Of a stretch of DNA of 16,068 nt, positions 1 through 6,464 are shown piece by piece (within the stretch, counting starts at the first letter, position 1; each line of letters opens with the position of its first letter). The stretch comes from CALELF01 sp045617925 (lineage in GTDB: Bacteria > Synergistota > Synergistia > Synergistales > Synergistaceae), in the NCBI GenBank assembly GCA_045617925.1, contig JAZLJR010000011.1:1-16068 (forward strand). Reading direction: 5' to 3'. Both the position numbers and the translations under genes were made by a program. Below the pieces are notes generated by a model. That model had not been told where the DNA came from and did not search any database. It was given only the letters and a program-made list of their open reading frames with translations.

Positions 1-79
1 ACATGCTCGTGGTCCTCTTGGACTTCGTGAATTAACGAGTATGAAATATAAAGTTTATGGAAAGGGACAATTAAGATGA
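1..79 (+). CDS. proA: Glutamate-5-semialdehyde dehydrogenase, C-terminal end (partial)
   Basis: Only the last 25 codons are present, read from position 2 to the TGA at 77-79. The residues HARGPLGLRELTS followed by KYKVYGKGQLR match the well conserved C-terminus of gamma-glutamyl phosphate reductase (HARGPxGLxxLTxxKY...VYGxGQIR). The enzyme makes glutamate-5-semialdehyde from gamma-glutamyl phosphate, and the product cyclises to the substrate of the next gene. The stop codon overlaps the proC start as ATGA (76-79), so the two are very probably one operon with coupled translation. The identification rests on a short tail plus the proC context; the body of the gene lies outside the window. Confidence 0.78.
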   Translation, partial: HARGPLGLRELTSMKYKVYGKGQLR

Positions 80-882
80 TTTATGGTTTTATTGGTCTTG
101 GCAACATGGCAGGTGCCATTGTCCAAGGTATGACAAAAAGCGAGCATTTCAAAAAAGCAACACTCGTTGGCTTTGATGCAGACAATGCAAAAATGCAAAC
201 ACTCGCTGAACAAACTGGGCTAAAGCCATTAACTTCGCCAGTCGAGGTTGCACAAGCAGCAGACGTTGTTGTCCTCGCAGTCAAACCACAAATTTTGCCA
301 AACGTTCTGAATGAAGAGCTGAAAAATATTCTGCAAGGTGGCGAAAAGCTAGTCGTGTCTATCGCTGCCGGTAAGAAAATTGCATGGTATGAGGAAATTC
401 TTGGCAAAAATGTTGCGCTCGTGCGCGTTATGCCAAATTTGGCTGCAAAGGTCGGTGCTGCCTGCACAGCCCTTTGCAAAAATGAAAAAGCTAGCAAGCT
501 GCAACTTGAAATTGCGCAAGAGATTTTTGCAAGCATTGGAACAACACATATAATAGAAGAAAAACTTTTTTCTGCCTTTACTGCCCTCAGTGGTTCATCC
601 GGAGCCATTACCCTGATGTATATAAATGCAATGGCGACAATAGGAGTCAATGCAGGTTTTACCAAAGACACTGCCTTGTTGATAGCAAATGAAGCGGTTA
701 TGGGGTCTAGCAAACTTTTGTCAGAAACTGGCAACCGCCTAATGGAGCTACAAGATGCTATCTGTTCCCCGGCTGGCACAACTATTGCAGGAGTAATGGC
801 TGCAAAAAAATTAGGGCTTGAATCAATAATATTACAATCAATACAGGCTATTATTGACAAAGACATTGCAATGGCAAAATAG
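76..882 (+). CDS. proC: Pyrroline-5-carboxylate reductase
   Basis: This protein of 268 residues has the usual length for P5C reductase, which reduces 1-pyrroline-5-carboxylate to proline with NAD(P)H in the cytoplasm, the last step of proline synthesis. The N-terminus carries the Rossmann dinucleotide motif GFIGLGNMAGAI (residues 4-15). VVVLAVKPQ and the RVMPNLAAKVG stretch follow, as in the family. The C-terminal dimerisation domain has the ALSGSSGA motif (about 170-176) and SPAGTT (231-236), where most homologues read SPGGTT. The ATG at 76 overlaps the proA stop. AAAGGGA at 61-67 is a plausible ribosome binding site about 8 nt upstream. A terminator closes the unit about 30 nt after the stop. 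Confidence 0.96.
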   Translation: MIYGFIGLGNMAGAIVQGMTKSEHFKKATLVGFDADNAKMQTLAEQTGLKPLTSPVEVAQAADVVVLAVKPQILPNVLNEELKNILQGGEKLVVSIAAGKKIAWYEEILGKNVALVRVMPNLAAKVGAACTALCKNEKASKLQLEIAQEIFASIGTTHIIEEKLFSAFTALSGSSGAITLMYINAMATIGVNAGFTKDTALLIANEAVMGSSKLLSETGNRLMELQDAICSPAGTTIAGVMAAKKLGLESIILQSIQAIIDKDIAMAK

Positions 883-911
883 TTACTTTGTTCAATTAAC
901 ATAGCTTTCAA

Positions 912-949
912 AAAAACCAAGAGTTTAGTCCGTTAAACTCTTGGTTTTT
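912..949 (+). terminator. Rho-independent terminator after proC
   Basis: Bases 912-927 pair perfectly with 934-949 (16 bp, including AACCAAGAGTTTA and its complement) around a 6-nt loop, and the right arm ends in a run of T (GGTTTTTATTTTG). It ends the proA-proC unit. Confidence 0.9.
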
Positions 950-952
950 ATT

Positions 953-980
953 TTGAGTATTTATGTCTTTGTGGTAAAAT
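953..980 (+). promoter_or_regulatory. Candidate sigma-70 type promoter for the symporter-coaX unit
   Basis: TTGAGT (953-958) and TAAAAT (975-980) are separated by 16 nt and lie directly after the proC terminator and about 40 nt before the symporter start. The -10 differs from consensus in one base, while the -35 matches only in TTGA. The position makes it credible; the sequence alone is moderate evidence. Confidence 0.45.
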
Positions 981-1020
981 ACCAAGCAATTTGATTTTAT
1001 CGATTGGAGTGACTGTCATT

Positions 1021-2289
1021 ATGTCAAACAAAATTAACGTAGGGAAAGCCTATTTATTTCCCATTATCCTTTTTGTGTCAATTGCACTTGGTTCACTTTT
1101 TGGTGCAAAATTTGGAGAAACTGCATTAAAGTTGCAACCAGTTGCAGACCTATTTATTAACGCACTTTTTATGCTCGTTGTTCCGCTCGTTTTTACAACA
1201 ATTTGTTCAACAATTGCGACGATGTCATCAATGGAACGGCTTGGACGAGTGATGAAATGGATGCTTTTTGTTTTTTTCATAACGGGAGCAATTGCATCTG
1301 CCGTTGCTTTTGTAGTTTTCAACTATTTCCCTCCTGTAGCAAATTTCTCTTTAATTGAAAACACTGCTACTGGAACGACTGCCGCAACAGCATTAAGACA
1401 GTCAAGCGTGATGAAACAGCTTGTCGGTGCTTTTACAGTTGATGACTTTGCACTACTTTTAAGCAGAAAATCTATGCTACAGTTGATTGTCTTTACAATA
1501 TTCTTTGGACTTTCGCTACAAAGTCTTGGAGAACGTGGCAGAGCGGTTGGACGTAACATTGCAACTATTGCTGAAGCAATGGTGCACATGGTGCAGCTTG
1601 TTATGTATCTCGCACCTCTTGGGCTTTTTGCATATTTTGCAATTCTTGTTGGTCACCATGGTCCACAGCTTTTAGGGGTTTATTTCAAGGCTATTGTAGT
1701 TTTTTACATAACAGCCATTGCATACTTCTTTATTGCATTCACAATTTACGTTGCATGGGCAACAAGAGGAAAAGGAATAAAAACTTTTTGGTCAAATATT
1801 GTTCCTCCTGCACTTATGTCACTCGGAAGTGGCAGTTCAACAGCAACACTACCAATCAATTTACAGGCAGCAACAAACCTTGGCGTGCCACATGATGTTG
1901 CAGGGCTTGTCTTACCAATTGGAGCTACCGCTCACATGGAAGGATCATGCCTTTCCGGAATTTTAAAAATCGCTTTTCTCTATGGAATGTTCAATATGCC
2001 ATTTGCAGGGGCAAAAACCTTGGCACTTGCTATTTTTATCTCTGTGCTTTCTGGCATCGTGCATTCTGGTGTGACGGGTGGTGGGCTTATTGGTGAAGCT
2101 CTTATAATTTCTCTCTACGGTTTTCCACCGGAAGCATTCCCCATTGCAGTTACGCTCGCTTTCCTTGTTGACCCAGTTGCCACCATGGTTAATTCCGTAG
2201 GCGATACAGTAAGTTCAATGATTATCACAAGAATATTAGAGGGCAAGGACTGGTTTGAAAGGGCAAGAAAGGCAAAGGAACAAAATTGA
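1021..2289 (+). CDS. Dicarboxylate/amino acid:cation symporter (DAACS/SLC1 family), substrate probably not acidic
   Basis: This 422-residue hydrophobic protein is a secondary transporter of the glutamate/aspartate/serine symporter fold. The start is taken at ATG 1021, with GGAG at 1006-1009; an in-frame TTG at 991 lacks a site. The serine-rich hairpin GSGSSTATLP (about 269-278) corresponds to HP1. The TM7 motif, usually NMDGT, reads HMEGS (305-309). In TM8, D384, N391 and D395 keep the spacing of GltPh D394/N401/D405. The residue equivalent to GltPh R397, which binds the substrate side-chain carboxylate, is A387, so an acidic amino acid is unlikely as substrate (inference from the known GltPh structure). 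The stop overlaps the coaX start. Other members carry serine/threonine or C4-dicarboxylates, and the sequence does not decide between these. Confidence 0.88.
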   Translation: MSNKINVGKAYLFPIILFVSIALGSLFGAKFGETALKLQPVADLFINALFMLVVPLVFTTICSTIATMSSMERLGRVMKWMLFVFFITGAIASAVAFVVFNYFPPVANFSLIENTATGTTAATALRQSSVMKQLVGAFTVDDFALLLSRKSMLQLIVFTIFFGLSLQSLGERGRAVGRNIATIAEAMVHMVQLVMYLAPLGLFAYFAILVGHHGPQLLGVYFKAIVVFYITAIAYFFIAFTIYVAWATRGKGIKTFWSNIVPPALMSLGSGSSTATLPINLQAATNLGVPHDVAGLVLPIGATAHMEGSCLSGILKIAFLYGMFNMPFAGAKTLALAIFISVLSGIVHSGVTGGGLIGEALIISLYGFPPEAFPIAVTLAFLVDPVATMVNSVGDTVSSMIITRILEGKDWFERARKAKEQN

Positions 2290-3044
2290 CACTGGTTTTT
2301 GACATTGGCAACACGTCTGTTGTAGCAGCAATCTATGATGGAGATACCATACTCCATGTTTGGCGATTTCCTTCTAAAAAACCAACCATTGCAGAATTTT
2401 CAAAGGCTATTTCCCTTGCCTTGCGTGAAGTAAAGATTGACACAAAAAACGTAAAAAACGCTGCTTATGCCAGCGTTGTTCCACTTGCGAACCAAATCCT
2501 TGAAGAATCCGTGCAGAATATTTTTGGCTTCAAGCCTTTTTCTGTAACGACTAGGAGTGCTAATCTGCCATTCAAAGAGCTTCCAAGTGCATTAGGGGCT
2601 GACAGAGTTGCAGATATCGTTATGGCATACAAAAGGTATGGTGCTCCTTGTATAGTTATAGACACAGGCACGGCTATCACTCTTGACGTTATATCACAAG
2701 AGCCTGCATATTTGGGCGGTGCAATAACACTTGGTGTTAAGTCTATGTTTGAATTGCTCGGCAATAACACTGCGCTACTCCCCAGTAACCTTATCGCTAG
2801 CGCACCAAACAAGGCTATTGGCACAACAACAGAAACACAAATGCAAAGTGGCATTGTTTACGGCACAGCTGCTATGGTTGACGGGTTAATAAAACGCACA
2901 TGGAAAGAGCTGGGGCATGAATGTCGCGTTATTGCTACGGGTGGTGATGCAAAGCTCATCTCCCAATTTTCAAATAAGATAAATGTGTTAGACGAGTTTT
3001 TGACACTTGACGGCATAAAATATATTTACGAGTTAAACAAATAA
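2286..3044 (+). CDS. coaX: Type III pantothenate kinase
   Basis: This 252-residue protein matches CoaX, which phosphorylates pantothenate in the first step of coenzyme A synthesis and, unlike CoaA, resists CoA feedback. It belongs to the ASKHA (acetate kinase/Hsp70/actin) fold. The phosphate motif DIGNT is at residues 6-10, GADRVAD at 104-110 holds the family's catalytic and pantothenate-site residues, DTGTA at 126-130 is the second phosphate motif, and GGAITLG at 144-150 and ATGGDA near 217-222 follow. It starts with TTG at 2286, overlapping the symporter stop as TTGA, with AAAGGA (2274-2279) 6 nt upstream inside the symporter gene. Expression is therefore likely coupled to the transporter. 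A terminator follows at once. Confidence 0.95.
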   Translation: MTLVFDIGNTSVVAAIYDGDTILHVWRFPSKKPTIAEFSKAISLALREVKIDTKNVKNAAYASVVPLANQILEESVQNIFGFKPFSVTTRSANLPFKELPSALGADRVADIVMAYKRYGAPCIVIDTGTAITLDVISQEPAYLGGAITLGVKSMFELLGNNTALLPSNLIASAPNKAIGTTTETQMQSGIVYGTAAMVDGLIKRTWKELGHECRVIATGGDAKLISQFSNKINVLDEFLTLDGIKYIYELNK

Positions 3045-3080
3045 ACTCAGAGTTTCTTTTTCAGAAGCTCTGAGTTTTTT
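3043..3080 (+). terminator. Rho-independent terminator after coaX
   Basis: CTCAGAG at 3046-3052 pairs with CTCTGAG at 3068-3074. The stem extends inward with one G-T pair to 3057/3063 (12 bp in the core, plus A-T pairs outside), with a 5-nt loop. Six T residues follow (3075-3080). Confidence 0.88.
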
Positions 3081-3156
3081 CTTATTTAGTTATCTATTTG
3101 TCAAGATTCTTAAGGACAGTGCGTCTTTTGTGAAGGAGAGAAAATTTCTGTTATTT

Positions 3157-3198
3157 CTAAAAGATAAAAGTGTATAATATTGCAAAAATATCTTTTAG
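3157..3198 (+). promoter_or_regulatory. -10 box framed by a perfect 10-bp inverted repeat, upstream of the methyltransferase gene
   Basis: TATAAT at 3173-3178 is a perfect -10 box 57 nt before the start codon at 3235; no good -35 box is visible. CTAAAAGATA (3157-3166) and TATCTTTTAG (3189-3198) are exact inverted copies, 22 nt apart, and enclose the -10 and the probable start of transcription. The half-sites are centred 32 bp apart, near three helical turns. This fits an operator or a weak hairpin in the early transcript; no regulator is known. Confidence 0.5.
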
Positions 3199-3234
3199 CA
3201 ATTCATAATCAGGTAATTATATGGAGCTATATAA

Positions 3235-4614
3235 ATGAAACAAAAACCACTCGCAACTTTTAATCAGGGCGATATTGTAGAGCTTATCATTGAGGGTATT
3301 TCAAATGAAGGCTCTGGCATAGCACGCATTGGGGAAGAAAATTTCGTTATCTTTGTTGAAGATGCCTTGCCTAGTGAAAAAATATCTTGCCGTATTGTGC
3401 AAAAGAAACGCACATGGGCAAGTGGCAAAGTGCTTGAGCGAAAAAATACCGCTGAAATTCGCAGAGCTCCGCTATGCTCTTCTGCCTTAACATGTGGTGG
3501 CTGCACACATCAGCACATTTGCTACTCTCACCAGCTTGAAACAAAAAAACAAACTGTAAAAGATGCACTAGAACGCATTGGGCATTTTGAGGATTTTACT
3601 CTTTTTGACTGCAAAAGTTCACCCAGTGAATTCGGCTATCGCAACAAAGCATCAATTCCTGTTGCGTGGAAAAATGGAAAATTTTTAGCTGGCTTTTACA
3701 AAAAGCTCAGTCACTACATTGTGCCCTTTGCTTCCTGCCCTGTGCTTGCCCTAAGAGTGGAAGAAATTTGCAAAATTCTTTTGGCAGAAATTGAAAAAAA
3801 CAAATTGAGTAACGTTCGTGAAATTGTCGTTCGTAGTGCAACAAATGGAACAGATTCCCTAGCTTGCGTCATTATGACACGGCAACCTAGCAAGCAGGAA
3901 ATTGAAACACTAAAGCGAATTGCAAAGGGAATAAAGCAACTTACAGGGCTTTCTGTCAACATAAATGAAAGTGATTCAAATTTTATTTGGGGGGACAAAT
4001 TCATAAATATTTACGGCAAGGACACCATGACGGAAACACTTGACGGTCTAACCTTTACCATGGAAGTTTCCTCATTTTTCCAAATAAATTCACTGCAAGC
4101 CGAACAACTTTACAAATATGTAATTGAGCTTTTGAAGGCAGGAGAAGAAATAAAATCAAACATTTTGGAACTCTATTCCGGAGTGGGAAGCCTTACTTGC
4201 TTTTTAGCAAGGGCTGTAAAAAACACACAGAGTGTGTTAGCCGTGGAAAGTTGGAAGCCGGCTTCAAAATACATCACACATAACGCAGAGCAAAACAATT
4301 TGTCAAATGTTGGCGTAATGGAAATGGAAGCAGAAGATGCGGTAGAGTTGCTTGAACAAAAGGGAGAAATGAATTTTGATGCAGTCGTGCTTGACCCCCC
4401 ACGGAGCGGTTGCGACAAAAGAGTGCTTGAAGCATTGATAAAAATTTCCGCTCCAAAAATTATATATGTTTCCTGCAATCCTGCAACACTGGCAAGAGAT
4501 GCAGAAATCCTTTGCCAAGGCGGATACAAACTAATCAGTGCAAAGCCATTTGACATGTTTCCTGAAACAGGGCATGTTGAAACGGTAGCCTTGATGTCAA
4601 GGGTTGACAAGTAA
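3235..4614 (+). CDS. rlmD: 23S rRNA (uracil-5-)-methyltransferase, RlmD/RlmCD (RumA) family
   Basis: This 459-residue SAM-dependent enzyme makes 5-methyluridine in 23S rRNA. An N-terminal TRAM-like RNA-binding domain (about 8-68) comes first. The iron-sulfur ligands C81-x5-C87-x2-C90 and a fourth cysteine at C168 match the spacing of E. coli RumA. The SAM-binding region ILELYSGVGSLT (about 305-316) and LDPPRSGCDKRV follow, with the catalytic nucleophile C414 in VSCNPATLARD. The general base E449 lies in TGHVETVALMSR at the very C-terminus. GGAG at 3223-3226 lies 8 nt before the ATG. Bacillota often carry RlmCD, which modifies two positions, so E. coli-type specificity should not be assumed. 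Its last 48 bases recur, diverged, at 6380-6427. Confidence 0.93.
   Translation: MKQKPLATFNQGDIVELIIEGISNEGSGIARIGEENFVIFVEDALPSEKISCRIVQKKRTWASGKVLERKNTAEIRRAPLCSSALTCGGCTHQHICYSHQLETKKQTVKDALERIGHFEDFTLFDCKSSPSEFGYRNKASIPVAWKNGKFLAGFYKKLSHYIVPFASCPVLALRVEEICKILLAEIEKNKLSNVREIVVRSATNGTDSLACVIMTRQPSKQEIETLKRIAKGIKQLTGLSVNINESDSNFIWGDKFINIYGKDTMTETLDGLTFTMEVSSFFQINSLQAEQLYKYVIELLKAGEEIKSNILELYSGVGSLTCFLARAVKNTQSVLAVESWKPASKYITHNAEQNNLSNVGVMEMEAEDAVELLEQKGEMNFDAVVLDPPRSGCDKRVLEALIKISAPKIIYVSCNPATLARDAEILCQGGYKLISAKPFDMFPETGHVETVALMSRVDK
4567..4614 (+). repeat. Direct repeat, left copy (3' end of rlmD)
   Basis: These 48 bases encode TGHVETVALMSRVDK and the stop. They match 6380-6427 at 39 of 48 positions, including an exact 17-base block at 4579-4595 (GAAACGGTAGCCTTGAT). 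The block's right half belongs to CCTTGATGTCAAGG, a palindrome broken only at its centre. Confidence 0.85.
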
Positions 4615-4790
4615 AGAGGGCGGAAACACCTTATATATACGTTTGCTGACTTTATTTATACTACTGCTTTAAACATTGGCGTTATGAACCGTTCTAAAAA
4701 ACATATATTTGCTAAGTTCTGGGAAAATAAGAAACTTATATGTGAATATCAATGAGATTAATAATAAACAGAAGAGGAGAATTAGTAATT

Positions 4791-6287
4791 ATGAGAAAGA
4801 AAAAAAACTATCTAGTAGTAATGTTAATCGTTGTTGCATCATTACTCTTATCATCTTGTAGTGAAGCTAGTAGCAAATATCAAAAAGGTGCCACATATAA
4901 ATGGGATGTTACCAACAAGCATTACGAGAACTTTACAGACCTGGGCGATTACGTCATTGATGTTGATGAACATACTCATTTTGATTTTGACAGGGCTCTT
5001 GAGTATTCGAATAAACGCTATGACAAATGGTCAAAATTACCCGGCGGTGGATGCTCTGCATTAGGAACCCAAGCAAAAAACGGTGATGTGTTAATTGGCA
5101 GAAATCTTGACTTAACCGTTTCGCAATTTCCGTGTTACATTACACATGTAAATCCGGTTGATGGTTTTAAATATAAAACAATCAATTTTACTTACGATGA
5201 ATTATTCCTTGAAGGTGATAAATATAAAGATTTACTTAAAAAAGGGAAAATTGATGAAGAATACTACAATGCTCTTCCTTTACTTGCATCAGATTCCTTT
5301 AATGAAAAAGGTCTTTATATTGAATACAATATGAGAGCTTTTGAAGAATATATGATATGTAGCGGAACAAATCCTGATTGTCCAAATAGAATTTGTACAA
5401 TTTCTCTTCCATATGTTGTTGCTGCTAATTGCGCAACTGTTAATGAAGCGTTAGATTATATTAAAAACCATATCAGTGTTTATACTTTGCTAGATAAATC
5501 AGAAGCTTCTGGATGGAATCTTTGCTTTATGATAGGAGATGCTACTGGTGAATATGGTTTAATTGAAATAGCACGTAATGAAGTAATGTATCTTCCTTAT
5601 CAACATGGACAAGGAAATTATTATGTTACTCCAAAGTGGAATGTTCTTTCTGAAGGGCAATCAGGCTATGGAAGACTTCAATTTGGTATTGAACGTATCG
5701 ATCAAGTACAAACTGAAGAAGATATGGCTGAACTTATGGGGAAAATTATGTGGAGAAATGAAATACTAAATGTCGAATATGCAAAGAGAGATGAGCATGG
5801 ACATGTTCATTTCCTGGATAAAGACGGAAAACCATCTCTTGACTGGAGAAGTGATAATGTTAACTTAATCCCGGTTAACAAAGAAGGCAAATATGTTGAT
5901 ATTTATGCTGAGGATCTAACGGAAGAAGCTAAGCTTGTGAAAAGTTATAAAGAAGCCACAGATAGGATTAAATCTAATATAGGAGATCCTTTAAAAGAAG
6001 ATATCGATAAAGCAAATAAGTATAATGAATATTTAAGTAGAAATGATTTATACTGGGCTTCAGACGACAATAATTTTGAAGAACTTCAGAAAGGATTAAT
6101 TGATTACTATAAACATTCTGGAATTGTTGATAAGTTGAATGAATATTATAAAGGTAATGAAAAACCTTTAAGAGATGATTCGTTTGTTTGGACTACTGCA
6201 TTATCAATTTCAGCAAACTGTACTCAAAAGAGGATAACAGTTAAGTTTTGGGAAAAGCCGAACACCGTATTAATCTGGCAATTCTAA
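4791..6287 (+). CDS. Lipoprotein with Ntn-hydrolase fold, choloylglycine hydrolase/acyltransferase-like (linear amide C-N hydrolase)
   Basis: This 498-residue exported protein begins with a lysine-rich tip, a hydrophobic stretch (about 8-20) and a lipobox LSSC, so C23 would be lipidated and the protein membrane-anchored outside the cell. GGGCSALGTQAKNGDVLIGRN (residues 85-105) has the form of the Ntn-hydrolase nucleophile region, with C88 the likely catalytic residue. The downstream DSFNEKGL stretch also fits the family, which cleaves linear amides such as conjugated bile acids, penicillin V or acyl-peptides. The substrate cannot be told. ATG 4791 is preferred over ATG 4752 because AGAGGAGA (4773-4780) precedes it and the signal peptide then starts correctly. 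Codon use looks more AT-biased than in rlmD, and the gene lies between two copies of the rlmD tail, which suggests acquisition. Confidence 0.75.
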   Translation: MRKKKNYLVVMLIVVASLLLSSCSEASSKYQKGATYKWDVTNKHYENFTDLGDYVIDVDEHTHFDFDRALEYSNKRYDKWSKLPGGGCSALGTQAKNGDVLIGRNLDLTVSQFPCYITHVNPVDGFKYKTINFTYDELFLEGDKYKDLLKKGKIDEEYYNALPLLASDSFNEKGLYIEYNMRAFEEYMICSGTNPDCPNRICTISLPYVVAANCATVNEALDYIKNHISVYTLLDKSEASGWNLCFMIGDATGEYGLIEIARNEVMYLPYQHGQGNYYVTPKWNVLSEGQSGYGRLQFGIERIDQVQTEEDMAELMGKIMWRNEILNVEYAKRDEHGHVHFLDKDGKPSLDWRSDNVNLIPVNKEGKYVDIYAEDLTEEAKLVKSYKEATDRIKSNIGDPLKEDIDKANKYNEYLSRNDLYWASDDNNFEELQKGLIDYYKHSGIVDKLNEYYKGNEKPLRDDSFVWTTALSISANCTQKRITVKFWEKPNTVLIWQF

Positions 6288-6307
6288 ACGATATTCAGTG
6301 AATTGTC

Positions 6308-6427
6308 ATGAACAAAAAGAGAGGATGGTCAAAATCGGTAGATATTTACCCTTATACCGATGACATCAATCTCATTGCTACGGGACATGTGGAAACGGTA
6401 GCCTTGATATCAAGGATAGATGAATAA
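6308..6427 (+). pseudogene. Remnant of an rlmD-like 3' end
   Basis: An open frame from ATG 6308 to TAA 6427 (39 codons) ends in TGHVETVALISRIDE, almost the same as the rlmD C-terminus TGHVETVALMSRVDK. Before it, KSVDIYPYT resembles KPFDMFPET of rlmD, with eight extra residues (DDINLIAT) between the two blocks. The rest of a methyltransferase is absent, and no clear ribosome binding site precedes the ATG, so a working small gene is unlikely. It is either the end of a deleted paralogue or the displaced original 3' end of rlmD after insertion of the DNA to its left. Confidence 0.6.
6380..6427 (+). repeat. Direct repeat, right copy (rlmD 3' end-like)
   Basis: It matches 4567-4614 at 39 of 48 bases. 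Of the fifteen codons before the stop, twelve encode the same residue, and the differences are mostly third-base changes, the pattern of coding divergence. It contains a perfect 14-bp palindrome CCTTGATATCAAGG at 6402-6415. Confidence 0.8.
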
Positions 6428-6464
6428 TAATAGCAAATTGAAATTATTATAAGGAGCAGTGCCT

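Noticed and set aside
81..920. A 279-codon minus-strand frame opposite proC
   Set aside because: It lies wholly over a clear proC gene, the translation shows no family motifs, and there is no ribosome binding site. It is a mirror of proC codon bias.
3221..3238. Tiny frame MELYK overlapping the rlmD start (ATGA)
   Set aside because: Five codons, using the rlmD ribosome binding site region as coding sequence; most likely chance.
4752..4790. Upstream ATG giving 13 extra residues on the lipoprotein
   Set aside because: No ribosome binding site before it, and the extension would bury the signal peptide; ATG 4791 has AGAGGAGA upstream.
6428..6464. Promoter for the kinase gene from TTGATA (6404-6409)
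   Set aside because: No acceptable -10 box lies at 16-18 nt; the hexamer belongs to the palindrome in the repeat.
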